Of a DNA stretch of 64,000 nucleotides, positions 1-10,507 are shown one piece after another. Source of the DNA: Haematococcus lacustris (Eukaryota; Chlorophyta; Chlorophyceae; Chlamydomonadales; Haematococcaceae); the NCBI GenBank assembly GCA_030144725.1, contig JASKMD010000026.1, positions 10,904,616 to 10,968,615 on the forward strand, in the 5' to 3' direction. The stretch's first letter is position 1. Every line of letters begins with the position of its first letter. Under the pieces are notes generated by a model. It worked only from the letters and a program-made list of their open reading frames with translations, was not told where the DNA came from and ran no database searches. The position numbers and the translations under genes were made by a program.

Positions 1-255
1 CATGCCCTTAGGGTCAAAATGATGGGTATACATGGTGGCAGTCCAAACCTGCTGCGCACAGGACCAAGGGGTGGGGTCAGGGTCAGGGTCAGGGCCAGGG
101 CCAGGGGTGGGTGGGATGTGATTCAAGCATGCCCGGCCGCTCCCAATGATGTCCACCAACCTGAGGGCATCACCCACATCCTCTGCGCTGCCTGCCTCCG
201 TCTGCTGCCTCTCACTCACTGCTGCTGGTCACACTGCCTGGCTGCCTGCCCGCAG

Positions 256-1991
256 CCGGCCCGGGCACGTGTGACCCAGCGCTTTGGGCCCCCTCTACCC
301 CCTGGCCAGCCAGCCTCCACCCAGCTGCTGCCCCTCCCACCCGCACTGCAACGGCTGGTAGAGCAGTTCAGGCTGCAGGAGGAGGAGAGCTGCGCTCACA
401 GGCTGATGGAGAATGGGCGGCGGAAGGTGCTGGCGGCAAAGTGGGTGGGAATGGGAAGTGGGGGCTGAAAGGTCTGGCTCAGTCCAGGGTCCTTGGTCTC
501 AACGAGGATGTGCTTCTCACCCTGACCCTGACCCTGACCCTGACCCTGACCCTGACCCTGACCCTGACCCTGACCCTGACCCTGACCCTGACCCTGACCC
601 TGACCCTGACCCTGACCCTGACCCTGACCCTGACCCTGACCCTGACCCTGACCCTGACCCTGACCCTGACCCTGACCCTGACCCTGACCCTGACCCTGAC
701 CCTGACCCTGACCCTGACCCTGACCCTGACCCTGACCCTGACCCTGACCCTGACCCTGACCCTGACCCTGACCCTGACCCTGACCCTGACCCTGACCCTG
801 ACCCTGGTGCCTTCAGGTACGCCCCCCAAGGCTTAGTCCGCCAGCAAGCACTACAGGAGCTGGCTGGCCTCCAGCGCCAGCAGCTGCTGGAGGGGGCCCG
901 GCCTGACCTCCATGCTCCAGGGGTCAGACCCCAGGCATCAGGGGAGAGCACAGCAAGCACCCCCAGGCGCCCTGACCACCAGCAGCAGCAGCAGCAGCAG
1001 CCTGCCCACAACCACCATAACCAGCACAACCACCACAAGCAACCACCCTGCATGGCTGACGGCACAGTGCAGCAAGGAAGCTCAACACACCTTGACACTG
1101 CGGCCCCACGGGTACAGCAGCAGGGGGGGGGTCAGGCAGGGGATGAGCAGCAGCAGCAGCAGGGGGGGGGTCAGGCAGGGGATGAGCAGCAGCAGCAGCA
1201 GCAGGGGCAAGAGCCTGGGCGCTCCTGCACTCTAGTCTGCGACTCTGCTGGGGAAGGGTGGCAGGGGAAGGGGCAGCAGCAGGGGCAGCAGCAGGGGCAG
1301 CAGCAGCATGGGGGGGAGCAGCAGCAAGGGCAGCAGCAGCAGGTGGGGGAGCAGCAGCAGGGGGGGGAGCAAGGCCCAGGGCACAACCAGCTGGGACAGC
1401 AGCACCTGATGAAGAGCGCAGCCCATCCTACCTCCACCCCTACCTTACCCGCCCCTGCAGCTTTCAGCGCCTCATTAGGCACCTTGCCTGACCTGGCAAG
1501 CTGTCAGCAGCACAGCCAGCAGCGCAGCGCTCAGGAGGCAGTGCCAGGCAGCAGCGAGGCCCAGGGCGCTGCTCCCCACCCTGCTGCTGCTCCCCCCCCT
1601 TCTGCTGCTGCTGCTGACACTGGTGGTCCACACCCCCACCCTGAGCCACCACCCTCACCTGGCCGCCCCCACCCCTCCGCACCAGCCCAGGCCCGTGTCA
1701 CACCCAAGGCTGGCAGCTTCCAGGCAGCTGCCTCACCCCCGCCAGGCTCAGCCGCTGGCGTGAGAGGAGCAGTGGCACAGGTTTCTGCCCCCGCCGCTAA
1801 GCAGGAAGCCAAGGGCGGGGTGGCGGGGAGGGCAGGGGGCGCCAGGCCTGACCTGCCAGGGCAGCAGCAGGGAACAGCTCAGCAGCAGGCAGGGCAGCAC
1901 ACACCCAGGCTAACCAGGCCAGCCAAGCCAGCTCTCCGCCGGGCACCGCCAGAGGCTGCAGGCGCTGCGCCGTCTCTTGCTGCAGAGGAGG
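256..1991 (+). CDS. Gln-rich hypothetical protein, two internal exons (partial)
   Basis: I do not recognise this protein. An exon from 256 (after ccgcag) to 440 (GCA AA, then gtgggt) joins in frame to an exon from 817 (after ttcag) to 1991 (then gtgagt). Across the junction the reading is K-Y-A-P-Q-G-L-V-R, followed by a leucine/glutamine-rich helical stretch, then long Gln, His and Pro tracts typical of disordered nuclear or regulatory proteins in these algae. The intron is mostly a CCCTGA array. The 5' end lies outside the window or in an unresolved exon before 256, and the 3' continuation is unclear. The coding call rests on splice phase and composition only; no domain or motif was identified. 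Confidence 0.5.
520..801 (+). repeat. (CCCTGA)47 hexamer array inside an intron
   Basis: Forty-seven uninterrupted CCCTGA units. The array occupies most of the intron 441-816 of the Gln-rich gene and stops 15 bases before its 3' splice site (ccctggtgccttcag). All six frames read through it as dipeptide repeats, which are not real proteins. Confidence 0.95.
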
Positions 1992-2299
1992 GTGAGTGGC
2001 CTTGCTTGCCCGCAAACTCCCACCCCCCACTGCCTTGCTGGGTGGGTGCCACTTGGTGGGCGGGTACCCCTGCCTTGATGGGTGGGTGCCACTTGGCTCA
2101 TTCATGCTGCAGGAGGGCTGATGCTGGTCGTGCCGCGTGGCCATGCCATATGCTGCCTCACTAGCCTCATCACCCACCCCAGGCAGCTAGGCCCCCCCAC
2201 CTCCCGCCTCACCCACCCACCCCTGCCCCTGCTTTCATGCCTGACCCACCCCTGCCCTACACTTTGCCCCACCCCTCCAGCCCCATCCCTCTAGGCTGC

Positions 2300-3445
2300 A
2301 GGCACAAGACCCTGCATCAGCACTGCAACCCACACCTTGCCCCCCATCAGCCCCCCGCCCCCCCAGTCCCACCTAGGCTGCAGGCATTGGGCTGCAGAGC
2401 ACTGGTTGTGCAGTGCTGATGCAGGCGCTGTGCGCAGGCCCCGCCCGCCACCCCGCCCTGGCATGCCCGCCCCCCGCCCCGCCCCCCACCTCCTTCTCTA
2501 CCAGCGCTCCAGAGCAGCAGAGCAGCCCAGACCCCAGGCTGACACCCCAACCTCGCCCTCCCCACCAGCTGGGCAGCAGCAGCAGCAGCAGCCACCCCAC
2601 CCCCCTCCCCCTCCCCCAGCACTCACCCCCCCTGCCCCTCAGCACAGCAAAGGCAGCTGCACACCCCGCCCCAGCCAAGCCCTGCCCAGACCAGCCCCAG
2701 AAGGAAGGGGCGGCAGGGGCAGGGCGGGCCTCACTGCCCAGCCCCAGCCTGCAGCCCCGCCCTCGCCAAGGCCACACCCCCCGGCCTCAACCCAGCCAAA
2801 GCCCTTGGCCCATCCCCCGCACCCGCCCCAGCACCGGACCCAACCCTTGCTCCAGACCTCCATCCAACCCCACCCCCAGCCCCCAACACAGCCAAAGAAC
2901 CCAACACAGCCCCAGCCCCAGCCCCAGCCCCAATCCCCAAGCCAGCCCCAGACCCAGATCCAGACCCAGCCCCAGCACCCCACCCCAACGCAGCACCCTG
3001 CCCAGCCCTCAGCCCAGGGAGGGGGTGCAAGCCATGCAGCAGCCAGGCACCCCCTCCCAGCCCCCCCCTCCCACTCCCACTCCCCACGGGCCCCCAGTAG
3101 CCTGTGGCGCTCAGGCAAAGGCGGCAAGCCCAGCCCAAGCTGCCCCAGTCCCCGCCCCCGCAGCCACCCCACCACAGCCAGCAGGCTACAGCAGCCACCC
3201 CCTGCCCCTGCTGACCCCGCGCCCCCGCCCCTCACCCCGGCCTGGGTGGAGGCAGCCGGGGGGGAGCAGCAGCCCCCGGGCAGTGGCACCCAGGGCAGTG
3301 CAGGGCCAGGCAGCAGCAGGGGGCTCAGGGGCTGCGGGGGGGCCCAGGCCAGCCTCAGGCAGGCGACGAGGCATGGGTATGGGGCAAGAGCAAGCGGGGC
3401 AGAGGGCACGCCCCCCCCTGCTCGCCCTGCGCCTGCCAGCAGGTG
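2300..3445 (+). CDS. Pro/Gln-rich disordered region, possible continuation of the upstream gene
   Basis: Two overlapping forward frames stay open across about 1.1 kb of C-rich sequence, one encoding a Pro/Gln/Thr-rich chain and one a Ser/Pro-rich chain. A good donor (CAG then gtgaga) occurs near 3445 and several ctgcag acceptors near 2300-2400. I cannot decide the frame because C-rich DNA stays open in several. It is plausibly the next exon of the gene at 256-1991, but it could equally be low-complexity non-coding sequence. Confidence 0.25.
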
Positions 3446-3819
3446 AGAGAGGGGGGCACACCCTTTTGGGGGAGGGGGCCAGCAGCCGAGAGTGGCATGC
3501 CCATGCTGTTGGTCAAGTGGTCAGGAGTGTACATGTCAGCTTCGGCAGCCTTTGTGACGGTCGCAGTGGAGTCTATTCCGCACTCAATCAAGGATTGCCA
3601 TCCTGCTCTGAAGTCATTCCTGCATCTGTCTGACACTTGCCACTCTGCATCTGGTTGGAATTGAACCCCTGACCTGTGCCTCGACCCGCTAGACTTTGCG
3701 TGGAGTGGGGACCACCCTAGCCGCCCGCTACCCTGCCCCCCAGCAGGCTTCAAGCCCCTTGCTAGACATGCTTCGCTATGTTTGAATCCAATCAGGGCAA
3801 GCTGATGATGATATTAGTT
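3446..3819. other. Intergenic stretch with a possible pol III B-box
   Basis: No convincing coding frame. On the minus strand near 3660 the bases GGTTCAATTCC match the internal B-box of tRNA genes and SINEs, but a clear A-box and cloverleaf are not visible, so I do not call a tRNA. Confidence 0.3.
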
Positions 3820-4647
3820 CACGCTGTTGCTGCTGCTGCTGCTGCTGCCGCTACCACCCACTCCTCCTTCTCCCACCCTACCAGTTGACCGCCCGCTGCT
3901 TGCAGACCTGACAGCGCCCCGGCCACGCAGCAGCCCCTCCTTGCTGCCCCTCCCCCCCGCACCCCCCCTGTCTCCCCTCTGACGTCAGCAGGAGGGGCTG
4001 AGGGATCGCTCCTCCCTCCCCCCCCCCTGCTGACCTCCCTGGTGCCAGATGCTGCTGCTGCTGCTGCTGCTGTCAAGCCACTCTCCCTCACAGCTGCAGC
4101 TGCACTGCCAGCAGCAGTGCCTGGAGCGCCAGCAACGCTTGATGCACCAGCGGCAGGAGCACTAGCCATGCCGGGAGCAGCAGCAGTAGCAGCTGCAGGA
4201 GAAGTAGCAGCAGCAGCAGCAGGAGAAAAAGGAGAAGTAGCAGTGGCAGTTAAAGCAGCGGCGGCAGCAGGAGTGGCAGCTGCAGCTGCAGCAGCTGCAG
4301 AAGCGACAGGAGAAGCAGCGGTGGCAGCAGCAGCAGGTTGTGTGCAGAGTCAAGCCCCACCTGGTAAGGGCTCACCCCTGCCAGCTTGCCCACAGCAGCT
4401 GAGCAATGACCCGGCGGGGCCAGGGGCGCAGGCTGGGGTGCAGTCCAGCCACCCTGTTGCCACCATCAGCATGCCGCTGCCACCTGACAGCCCAGGGGGC
4501 CATGCAAGGGCCTTGATCAGCGTGCCTTGTGCACAGACAGAGTCCAAACAGGCTGCCAGGCAGGGGGACGCCTGTGGCGCTAGGTGGGCAGCAGCTCAGC
4601 AGGTGGGCCAGCAGCAGGGTGACCAGCCGCCCAAGCCCAAGCCCTAG
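3820..4647 (+). repeat. GCA/GCT trinucleotide-rich low-complexity region
   Basis: Runs of gct, gca and gcagca dominate 3825-3850, 4050-4070 and 4150-4340. A forward frame from 4042 to 4647 encodes an Ala-rich chain, and other frames give Gln-rich chains. Composition alone explains the open frames, so I annotate repeat rather than gene, though part may be the tail of the Gln/Pro-rich gene to the left. Confidence 0.5.
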
Positions 4648-4869
4648 CCCAAGAGCCTGGGCAGGGGCTTACAGCTGCAGCGCATGATGTGTGGGAGCGC
4701 CGCCACCATGGCAGCATCAATGACAGTGTGCAGCCTTTCTGTGCTCTGCTGATGAAGTGAGGAGCAGGGATGGCAATGCCCGCTTGTAGCTGTTGTTTGT
4801 GTAAACTGGGCGCAAGGGTGACCAAAGGTGTGAGGTGTGAGGTGTGAGGTGTGAGGGCCTGTGGGGTGT

Positions 4870-5637
4870 GAGGGACCTCAGGGCAGCCCACTATGAGAGA
4901 TCCAGCGGCTGCTGTGCCCAGCCTAGAGCCTGCGGCATGGCAGGGCGGTGCGGGGCCTGATGTGGTGCCATGAGGTGCTAGACCCCCCACCACCTCCTGC
5001 CCAGGACCCCCGTCCACCCAGGACCCTCCCCCTGCCCACCTCCCCCCTACTGCACTAGGCCCAGTGCCCCCAGTCCATGGGGCAGGTGGCTGGACCAGGA
5101 CACTACCCCATGCCTCAAACAAACGCATGGCCACCAGGCCTGCAGGCTGGAAGCCCCAGCAGGGCAGGTGGAACACTGCCTGCTGTGCCCAGCCTGGAGC
5201 CAGCGGCGTGACCAGCCAGTGTGGGGCATGATGTGGAGCCCGGTAGTGGCCCCCCACACCCTGCCACAGCCCCAATGCAGCAGCTAGGCAGCCACACAGC
5301 CAGCAGCCTTAGAGCCTGGGCCCTGCACTCCCCCGCCAGCCAAGCGCAACAAACACTCCAAGGTTGATCAGGCAGTTGAACCCACACAGCCCACCAGGGC
5401 ATGGCTGCCAAAGCCAAGCAAGCACCACAGCCAGGCAGGTGGCTGGGCAGGGACTGCAATGCAGCATTGAACATGCAGCGCATTGGGGAGAGCAGGTGGC
5501 GCCCACTTGGGCTGTGCTGGTGGCCAGACCTGCCAGCTCTGCCAGCCAGGGACAAGGAGTACCCTGGCCTGGGCTACAAGCGGCTGCGAGACCGCCCACC
5601 CAAAGCCCAGCAGCAGCAGCAGGCTGCTGTGGCACTG
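4870..5637 (+). pseudogene. Fanzor-like nuclease remnant (copy 1), mosaic C-terminus
   Basis: Three pieces of the Fanzor-like family found elsewhere in the window are joined with frame breaks. At 5078-5110 is a diverged RuvC-III block reading G-R-W-L-D-Q-D-T-T-P-C-L, closest to copy 5 (47873-47910). It runs straight into the RuvC-II-downstream block (Q-V-E-H-C-L-L-C-P-A-W-S-Q at 5160-5200), closest to copies 2 and 3. A final block at 5442-5637 reads N-A-A-L-N-M-Q-R-I-G-E-S-R-W and ends at TAG 5635-5637, almost identical to copy 3. The RuvC-I part is absent. It looks like two related copies recombined or one inserted into another. Its 3' flank is conserved with copy 3 and is split by a hAT element. 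Confidence 0.7.
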
Positions 5638-5741
5638 TAGTGTGTGCCCTCCCGTTGGAGCTGTCATCAGCTTACATTAGTGCATGTTTGTCATGGCAAC
5701 TCTAAACTATATTCCGCGGGGGTCAGGCTATAGTGTAGGTG

Positions 5742-5749
5742 GTAGGCAC
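5742..5749. repeat. Left 8-bp target duplication of hAT element
   Basis: GTAGGCAC immediately precedes the element end CAGTG at 5750 and recurs at 7567-7574 immediately after the other end (CACTG, 7562-7566). Confidence 0.9.
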
Positions 5750-7566
5750 CAGTGTTTTTTTTTTCATTTGGCCTCTTTCCAATTTCATAGCACAAGGTGT
5801 CATGGCTCAGATTGGGACTGTCATGTTCATAGCGCGACCCTATTGGGCCCCATAGCGCACAACAAAAATGTCAAATTGAAGCAATTGGCCCAATCAAAGG
5901 CGATAGCGCCCACGCACAGCAGCGTTATTCAGCCACTTGCTAATGGCACGCTCATCTGGGAATGTGTCCAAATCAAATTGATTGCTGCTGAAGACACGGG
6001 CGCACACATTCAAGTGGCACTCTTGCAGCCTGTTGCGGGTGTCATCTTTGAGGTAAGCCATGGCTGAGAACATGCGCTCCTCCTCCACTGAGCCTGGTGT
6101 CATGACCAGAGCAAGCTCTGCCAGCTTGATGTACTCCAAGATGTCAGCCTTGGTGATGGGTTGGTCAGCCAGGTAGCGCCACAGCTTGGTGGTCTCCTTG
6201 GCTGGGTTGGCTGCTGCTGAGCTTAGCTGCACACGGTGTTCAGCTTGGCAGCGCATGACTTCCACAAATGCTGATTGCTGGGCAGATAGCTTTTGCTGGT
6301 CCAACAAGGCTGGCGCCAATTGGCCGTCAGCCAGGGTCGCGTCCATGCAGTACCGGGCCTTGACAATGGGCAGGCGCTCAAGGAAGTCTTCATCGCTGGG
6401 CTGCTTGTCCCAGTAGTGGGCGTACACAACAGCCAGTCCTTTGGCATGCTCCGGTGGGAGGAAGCGGCTGTGTAGGTCACGTACCACAGCATCTGCTGTT
6501 GCTGCCAGCTCCTGCTTGGCACTGTCGACATGCTGCTGGAAGTCACTGGCTGGCACTAAAGCAGCCCGGCGCCATTTTGGGGGGATGGCGTACAGCTGCA
6601 CCGGCTCACTGCCTAGCTCACTGCCTTCCTCCTCCTCATTCTCACCAAATGCTGTCTCCATGTCTGCTGCTGCCTGCCTGCTGCCTACCTCCTCCTCATC
6701 TTCACTGTCACTGTCAGCCTCATCTGATTGCACTATCATACTGCCACTTCCATGCGGCTGCAATGCCAAATGGCCAGAGCCGTTGTACACCAGGCAGCTG
6801 CCAGGTCCTGCCACATTGGTGAAGGCTGTCAGCTCAGGAAAGTCCAGTGCAGAGAAGGGGGAGGGGCCTGAGTACATGGCAGTGATCTTGTTGGCCGTCA
6901 GGGCCACCTCCTGCATAAGGTCCTCGACAAAGATGGCACGGCTTTGGCACAGAAGGTTGAGGCGGTTGAGTGAGCGGAGGATGGGCAAGAGCCCGCAGGC
7001 TGCCAAGAGAGTAGGGAGGTCTGTGAGGAGGCTGCTGGCGAGTGGAGGCTGTGTCAAAGTTGTCAAAGATGTCACGCACCAGCCGCTCTGCTGGCTTCCG
7101 CAAGCTCAGCCAACGGGTTGGCGCGGCCCGCCCTATCAGCTGTCTTGTGGGCGGAGGTCGCCTCATGGGTCTTGATGGTATGCAAGTTGCAGTTGAAGCT
7201 CTTGTTGCAGCGTTCGCAGCGCGCCTTGTACTGGTTTGAGGCATCGAGCCCTTGGTTTGTGAGCCACAGTGGGCGATCGCCAGTGAGCCAGCTGTCCTGA
7301 AACCTGTTGCTGTTACCGTGTGCCTTGGCTTGTAAGTAGGCACCATCGCTATACCCTCGGCGGGCACGGCCCTCAGCCATCGGGACTGCGGCGCTTATCC
7401 AAATTGCGGCTCTAAGCCGAGCTGCGGCTGCAGTACAAAGTTCACTTTTTATAACGCGATGCGCTATAGCGCAGTCCGCAAGGGGTCCAATTCATAGCGC
7501 ACGGAGCCCTCTGAAATGTCGCTTTTTATAGCGATCGCTATATATAGCGTTAAAAAAAAATCACTG
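5750..7566 (-). mobile_element. hAT transposon, 1.8 kb, with terminal inverted repeats and 8-bp target duplication
   Basis: The ends are CAGTG followed by a T run at 5750 and an A run followed by CACTG ending at 7566, an inverted repeat of about 15 bp. Both are flanked by GTAGGCAC. An 8-bp duplication with CAGTG-type termini is characteristic of the hAT superfamily. The subterminal 100-200 bp at both ends carry repeated ATAGCGC-like words (near 5826, 5852, 5902, 7461, 7493, 7518), which in hAT elements usually bind transposase. The element sits in the 3' region of Fanzor copy 1: removing it and one duplication restores alignment with the 3' region of copy 3 (32940-32970). Confidence 0.9.
5894..7380 (-). 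pseudogene. hAT transposase (BED/TTF-type zinc finger plus dimerisation domain), frame-broken
   Basis: The N-terminal part (7380 down to 7072) contains a zinc-finger pattern C-E-R-C about 18 residues before H-E-A-T-S-A-H, as in the DNA-binding fingers of hAT transposases. The C-terminal part (about 7075 down to 5894, stop at 5894) contains an acidic linker and a classical hAT dimerisation block: L-W-R-Y-L, then A-E-L-A-L-V-M-T-P-G-S-V-E-E-E-R-M-F-S, then R-N-R-L. The two parts are in different frames, with a stop at the junction. The combined length of about 490 residues is shorter than usual for hAT (about 600-700), so the catalytic core may be partly deleted. Probably inactive unless an intron resolves the junction. 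Confidence 0.8.
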
Positions 7567-7710
7567 GTAGGCACTCATGCACCATGCCCATGTGCATGGG
7601 AACACTCCACAAAGCACCTTACCACCATTTGAGTAGTCCCGCTAGTGGTCCCTAGTGGTCCCCAGTGGTCCGGCTCAAATGGAGGCCCTAGTGAGGGATG
7701 AGGGGGCTGG
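7567..7710 (+). other. Displaced 3' flank of Fanzor copy 1 with conserved hairpin
   Basis: From the second target duplication onward the sequence aligns with 32966-33117 downstream of copy 3. It contains a perfect 9-bp stem CCATTTGAG (7625-7633) / CTCAAATGG (7674-7682) enclosing repeats of TAGTGGTC, and ends with the shared block GGAGGCCCTAGTGAGGGA. The same stem is present after copy 3. This may be the transposon end and a structured RNA segment (inference). Confidence 0.55.
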
Positions 7711-8272
7711 GGATTGTGCACATGCAGGTCGCAGTCCAGCACACACACCATGTCACATGTCTATCTGAATCTACGCATGTATGTGCACCTGGGTGCGATC
7801 ACGTTCATGTTTGTAAAGAGGACCATGCGCAACGTTTGGGATCTTTTCGTTGGTCCCATTGTTGGTCCCATTGTTATGCCAGTTGTTATTCTGTAAGGTT
7901 CGCAAATAGACATCTCTATGTTCAGCTGGTAAAAAGTTTAGACTAGAGATAGTAAATAGTGTAGACTAGTCGGCTATTTCGTCACCAAATCAGCTCGTTT
8001 CAGTGTGAGTAAGAGCTACAGAGTAGGGTAGAGCTCTTGCCAGTAGTAGACCTGGAGGCACACACACCAGAAGGCTGAGCTGAAGTGGGCAGTAGGCACA
8101 CTTGCAGTAGCCTTTACAATAATGATCTCGCAGCCTGTATTTGATTACAACTCATGCTTTATTTTGGTGTCGCATGAGGGCTGTAGGGATTATAAACTTG
8201 GGATCTTTTCGTTACTTTGTTAGTTATTTTGGTCTTGAGAGCTGGACAATTGCGTAACGCTAGACTAGCTGA
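7711..8272. other. Intergenic region upstream of COQ10
   Basis: No coding frame with recognisable protein features. It presumably includes the COQ10 promoter. I see no convincing TATA box or other named site. Confidence 0.4.
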
Positions 8273-9443
8273 ATGCGAACTCGGGTGCTGCTGTCGGCCT
8301 GCAGTCAACTTGCCAGATACGGTCCAGCGCCAGTGCTTCAATTCGCGCCAACGCTTCAGCCTACTTGCATACATAGACTACTCTCCGTCGGCAGCCTAGA
8401 CGCGAGACTTGACTGCAGCACTTCCGGAAGGCTGGTAGTGCCTGGCGACTCCAGCAGGTCATATAGCACCTTCTTCAACCCGTTTGGCGCCGCAGAAGCT
8501 AAGAAGTACACGCAGCGACGGCTCGTCGGGTAAGCAGCAGCTCGCCTTCAAGGGGCACGCAGCGCCGTATTAGAGAAACACACGGCAGCTTATCACGCGC
8601 CTTCGTGTCAGCAAGTGTGGTTGGCGTGACTCACCCCGCTCCCAAGTCATCCAACATCTGTGCTGCCCTGCAGGTGGTCCCCCGAGAAGCTGTACTGTGT
8701 AGTGTCAGAGGTTCAGCATTACAATAAGTTTGTGCCATGGTGCCAGCGTTCCATCATTAAGAAGCGCAGTCCAGATGGTACCAAGCTCGAAGCAGAGTTA
8801 GAAGTTGGCTTCCAGCTCCTAGTGGAGAGGTGGGACCTGTCTGCCTGACACACTGTTCTTGCTGGCACATGCTGGCTTGCAGCATGAGCAGTATTTCACA
8901 CATGGAGTAGGTTGCTCTATTAGGTTAAGTTGCCCCTGTTTAATCATCTGTCGCAGTCATGCATGCCGCCTCCCCCCCCTTCGCTGTGCAGGTATGTCTC
9001 TCATGTGGTGCTGCAGCCGCCTCGACTTGTGCGGTCTACAGTGAAGGACAGCATGGTGTTTCACCACCTGGACTCAAGCTGGGGCATGGAGCCAGGGCCA
9101 AGCCCCAACTCCTGCTGGCTTACTTTCCATGTCGACTTTGCTTTCAACAACGCACTGTATGGTCACCTTGCAGACGTCTTCTTCTCAGAAGTGCGTTCCA
9201 GGGTGCAATAATTTAGCGCTGGCACTAGCACTGGCACCGGGTCTGGGAGCTGCGTCCCATGTTACATGTGGCTGCTGCAATGCGGCTAATGCTTACCATG
9301 CGCTTCACTGACCCTTCTCGCCCTGTGATGTGCAGGTGGTGAAGCGCATGGTTGAAGCATTTGAGGGCAGGTGCAACACTTTGTATGGCCAGTCCTCCCT
9401 GCTGCAGCTGCCCCCTCGCACACATCAGCACGCTCGCTCCTAA
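8273..9443 (+). CDS. COQ10: Coenzyme Q-binding protein COQ10 (START-domain, mitochondrial)
   Basis: COQ10 is a START/polyketide-cyclase-fold lipid carrier that binds ubiquinone at the inner mitochondrial membrane and is needed for efficient respiration. Four exons join in phase: 8273-8529, 8674-8829, 8992-9190 and 9336-9443 (TAA), giving 239 residues. Exon 1 encodes an Arg/Ser/Leu-rich, acid-poor leader ending near R-S-Y-S-T-F, typical of a mitochondrial presequence. The family hallmark follows across the first junction: G-W-S-P-E-K-L-Y-C-V-V, then Y-N-K-F-V-P-W-C, then E-L-E-V-G-F and a C-terminal V-K-R-M-V-E-A-F. Splice sites are all gt-ag. The ATG at 8273 is the only in-frame start before the conserved domain in this exon. 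Confidence 0.93.
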
Positions 9444-10507
9444 CCTCTGCTGGCACTAGCCTGACCTTCATATGATTGGCTGGGTCAGTGCACACATGGA
9501 CACAGCGCTGCTCACAGCCGTAACATCGTCAGCAAGGGTCCAGGCTGCGTTGTTGCAGAGGAGGATTGACACGGCATATCCTAGAGACACCAGGGTGCGG
9601 GCTGGAGGAAGTTGATGACGACTAGCCTTATGGTTTTGCTCAGCACCCTTGCTCAGCCGCATGTTCCTCCTACTGAAAGGACTCCAGCGACAAGAGCAGC
9701 AACGACGAGAAGCAACAGCGGAGCATCAGCGCAGCATGCAGCCCCTCGGCAAGGGATGCGTTTGGGTTGTGCTGGGGCTGCTGATGTCCTGTCGGGCAAA
9801 GGGAGAGAAGGGCAATCAACAGGGAGCGGCCATAAGCAACGACGATGGGAGTAGCCTCAGTGTTGAGCCACACAGGCCTTGGCATGGAAGTAGGGTTAGT
9901 GTGGGGCTGATGTAGTATGGCATTGGCATTGACAGCCATCACAGGCTTTTGACAGGGTTTGGATGTTGCAGTGCAGGATGTGTTTGGGTGGCATATGCTG
10001 GATGCTGATTGTTTGCCACTTGGTGGCTGGGACAGGGCTGTCTGTCGTGATTTGTGCGGACAAAGTATTTCATGTCACCATCATGCATTTTGCACCATGA
10101 TGCACCATAGACACGATACTGTGTGCGGTAGGATGTTGGGTAAGGTGTGCACAGGTCGTGTCGTCTCCACTCTGCCTGAAGAATATTGCTGTAATGTAAC
10201 ACAAGAATGGCGAAGGTTGTCAGTCAGCACATGCACCTTGCAAGGCTTCCAACTCACACGCACCTTACTTTGCGAGCTGTCCTGAAAGATGAAAGAAAAA
10301 CATCATCACCAACTGGACAGGTTGCGTTCCGAAGATGGATTGCATGCCTATACCACAACAAGAGTATCGGCCCAAGTACATGACGGGCCGGGCTTACAGT
10401 TACTGTGCTCTGTCGATGAGTTCTTGTGCGTAACATGTCTTGCGTGATGTGCTTCATCATGTGCGGCGTTTATAAATCTCGTCGCCCATGAATTTCATCC
10501 TTACCTT
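9444..10507. other. Intergenic region between COQ10 and ARP4
   Basis: About 1.06 kb with no supported gene. TATAAA at 10471-10476, 32 bases before the ARP4 start codon, is a possible core promoter element, but it would leave an unusually short leader. Confidence 0.4.

Noticed and set aside
520..801. Telomere-like repeat
   Set aside because: CCCTGA is not the green algal telomere repeat (TTTTAGGG or TTTAGGG), and the array is intronic.
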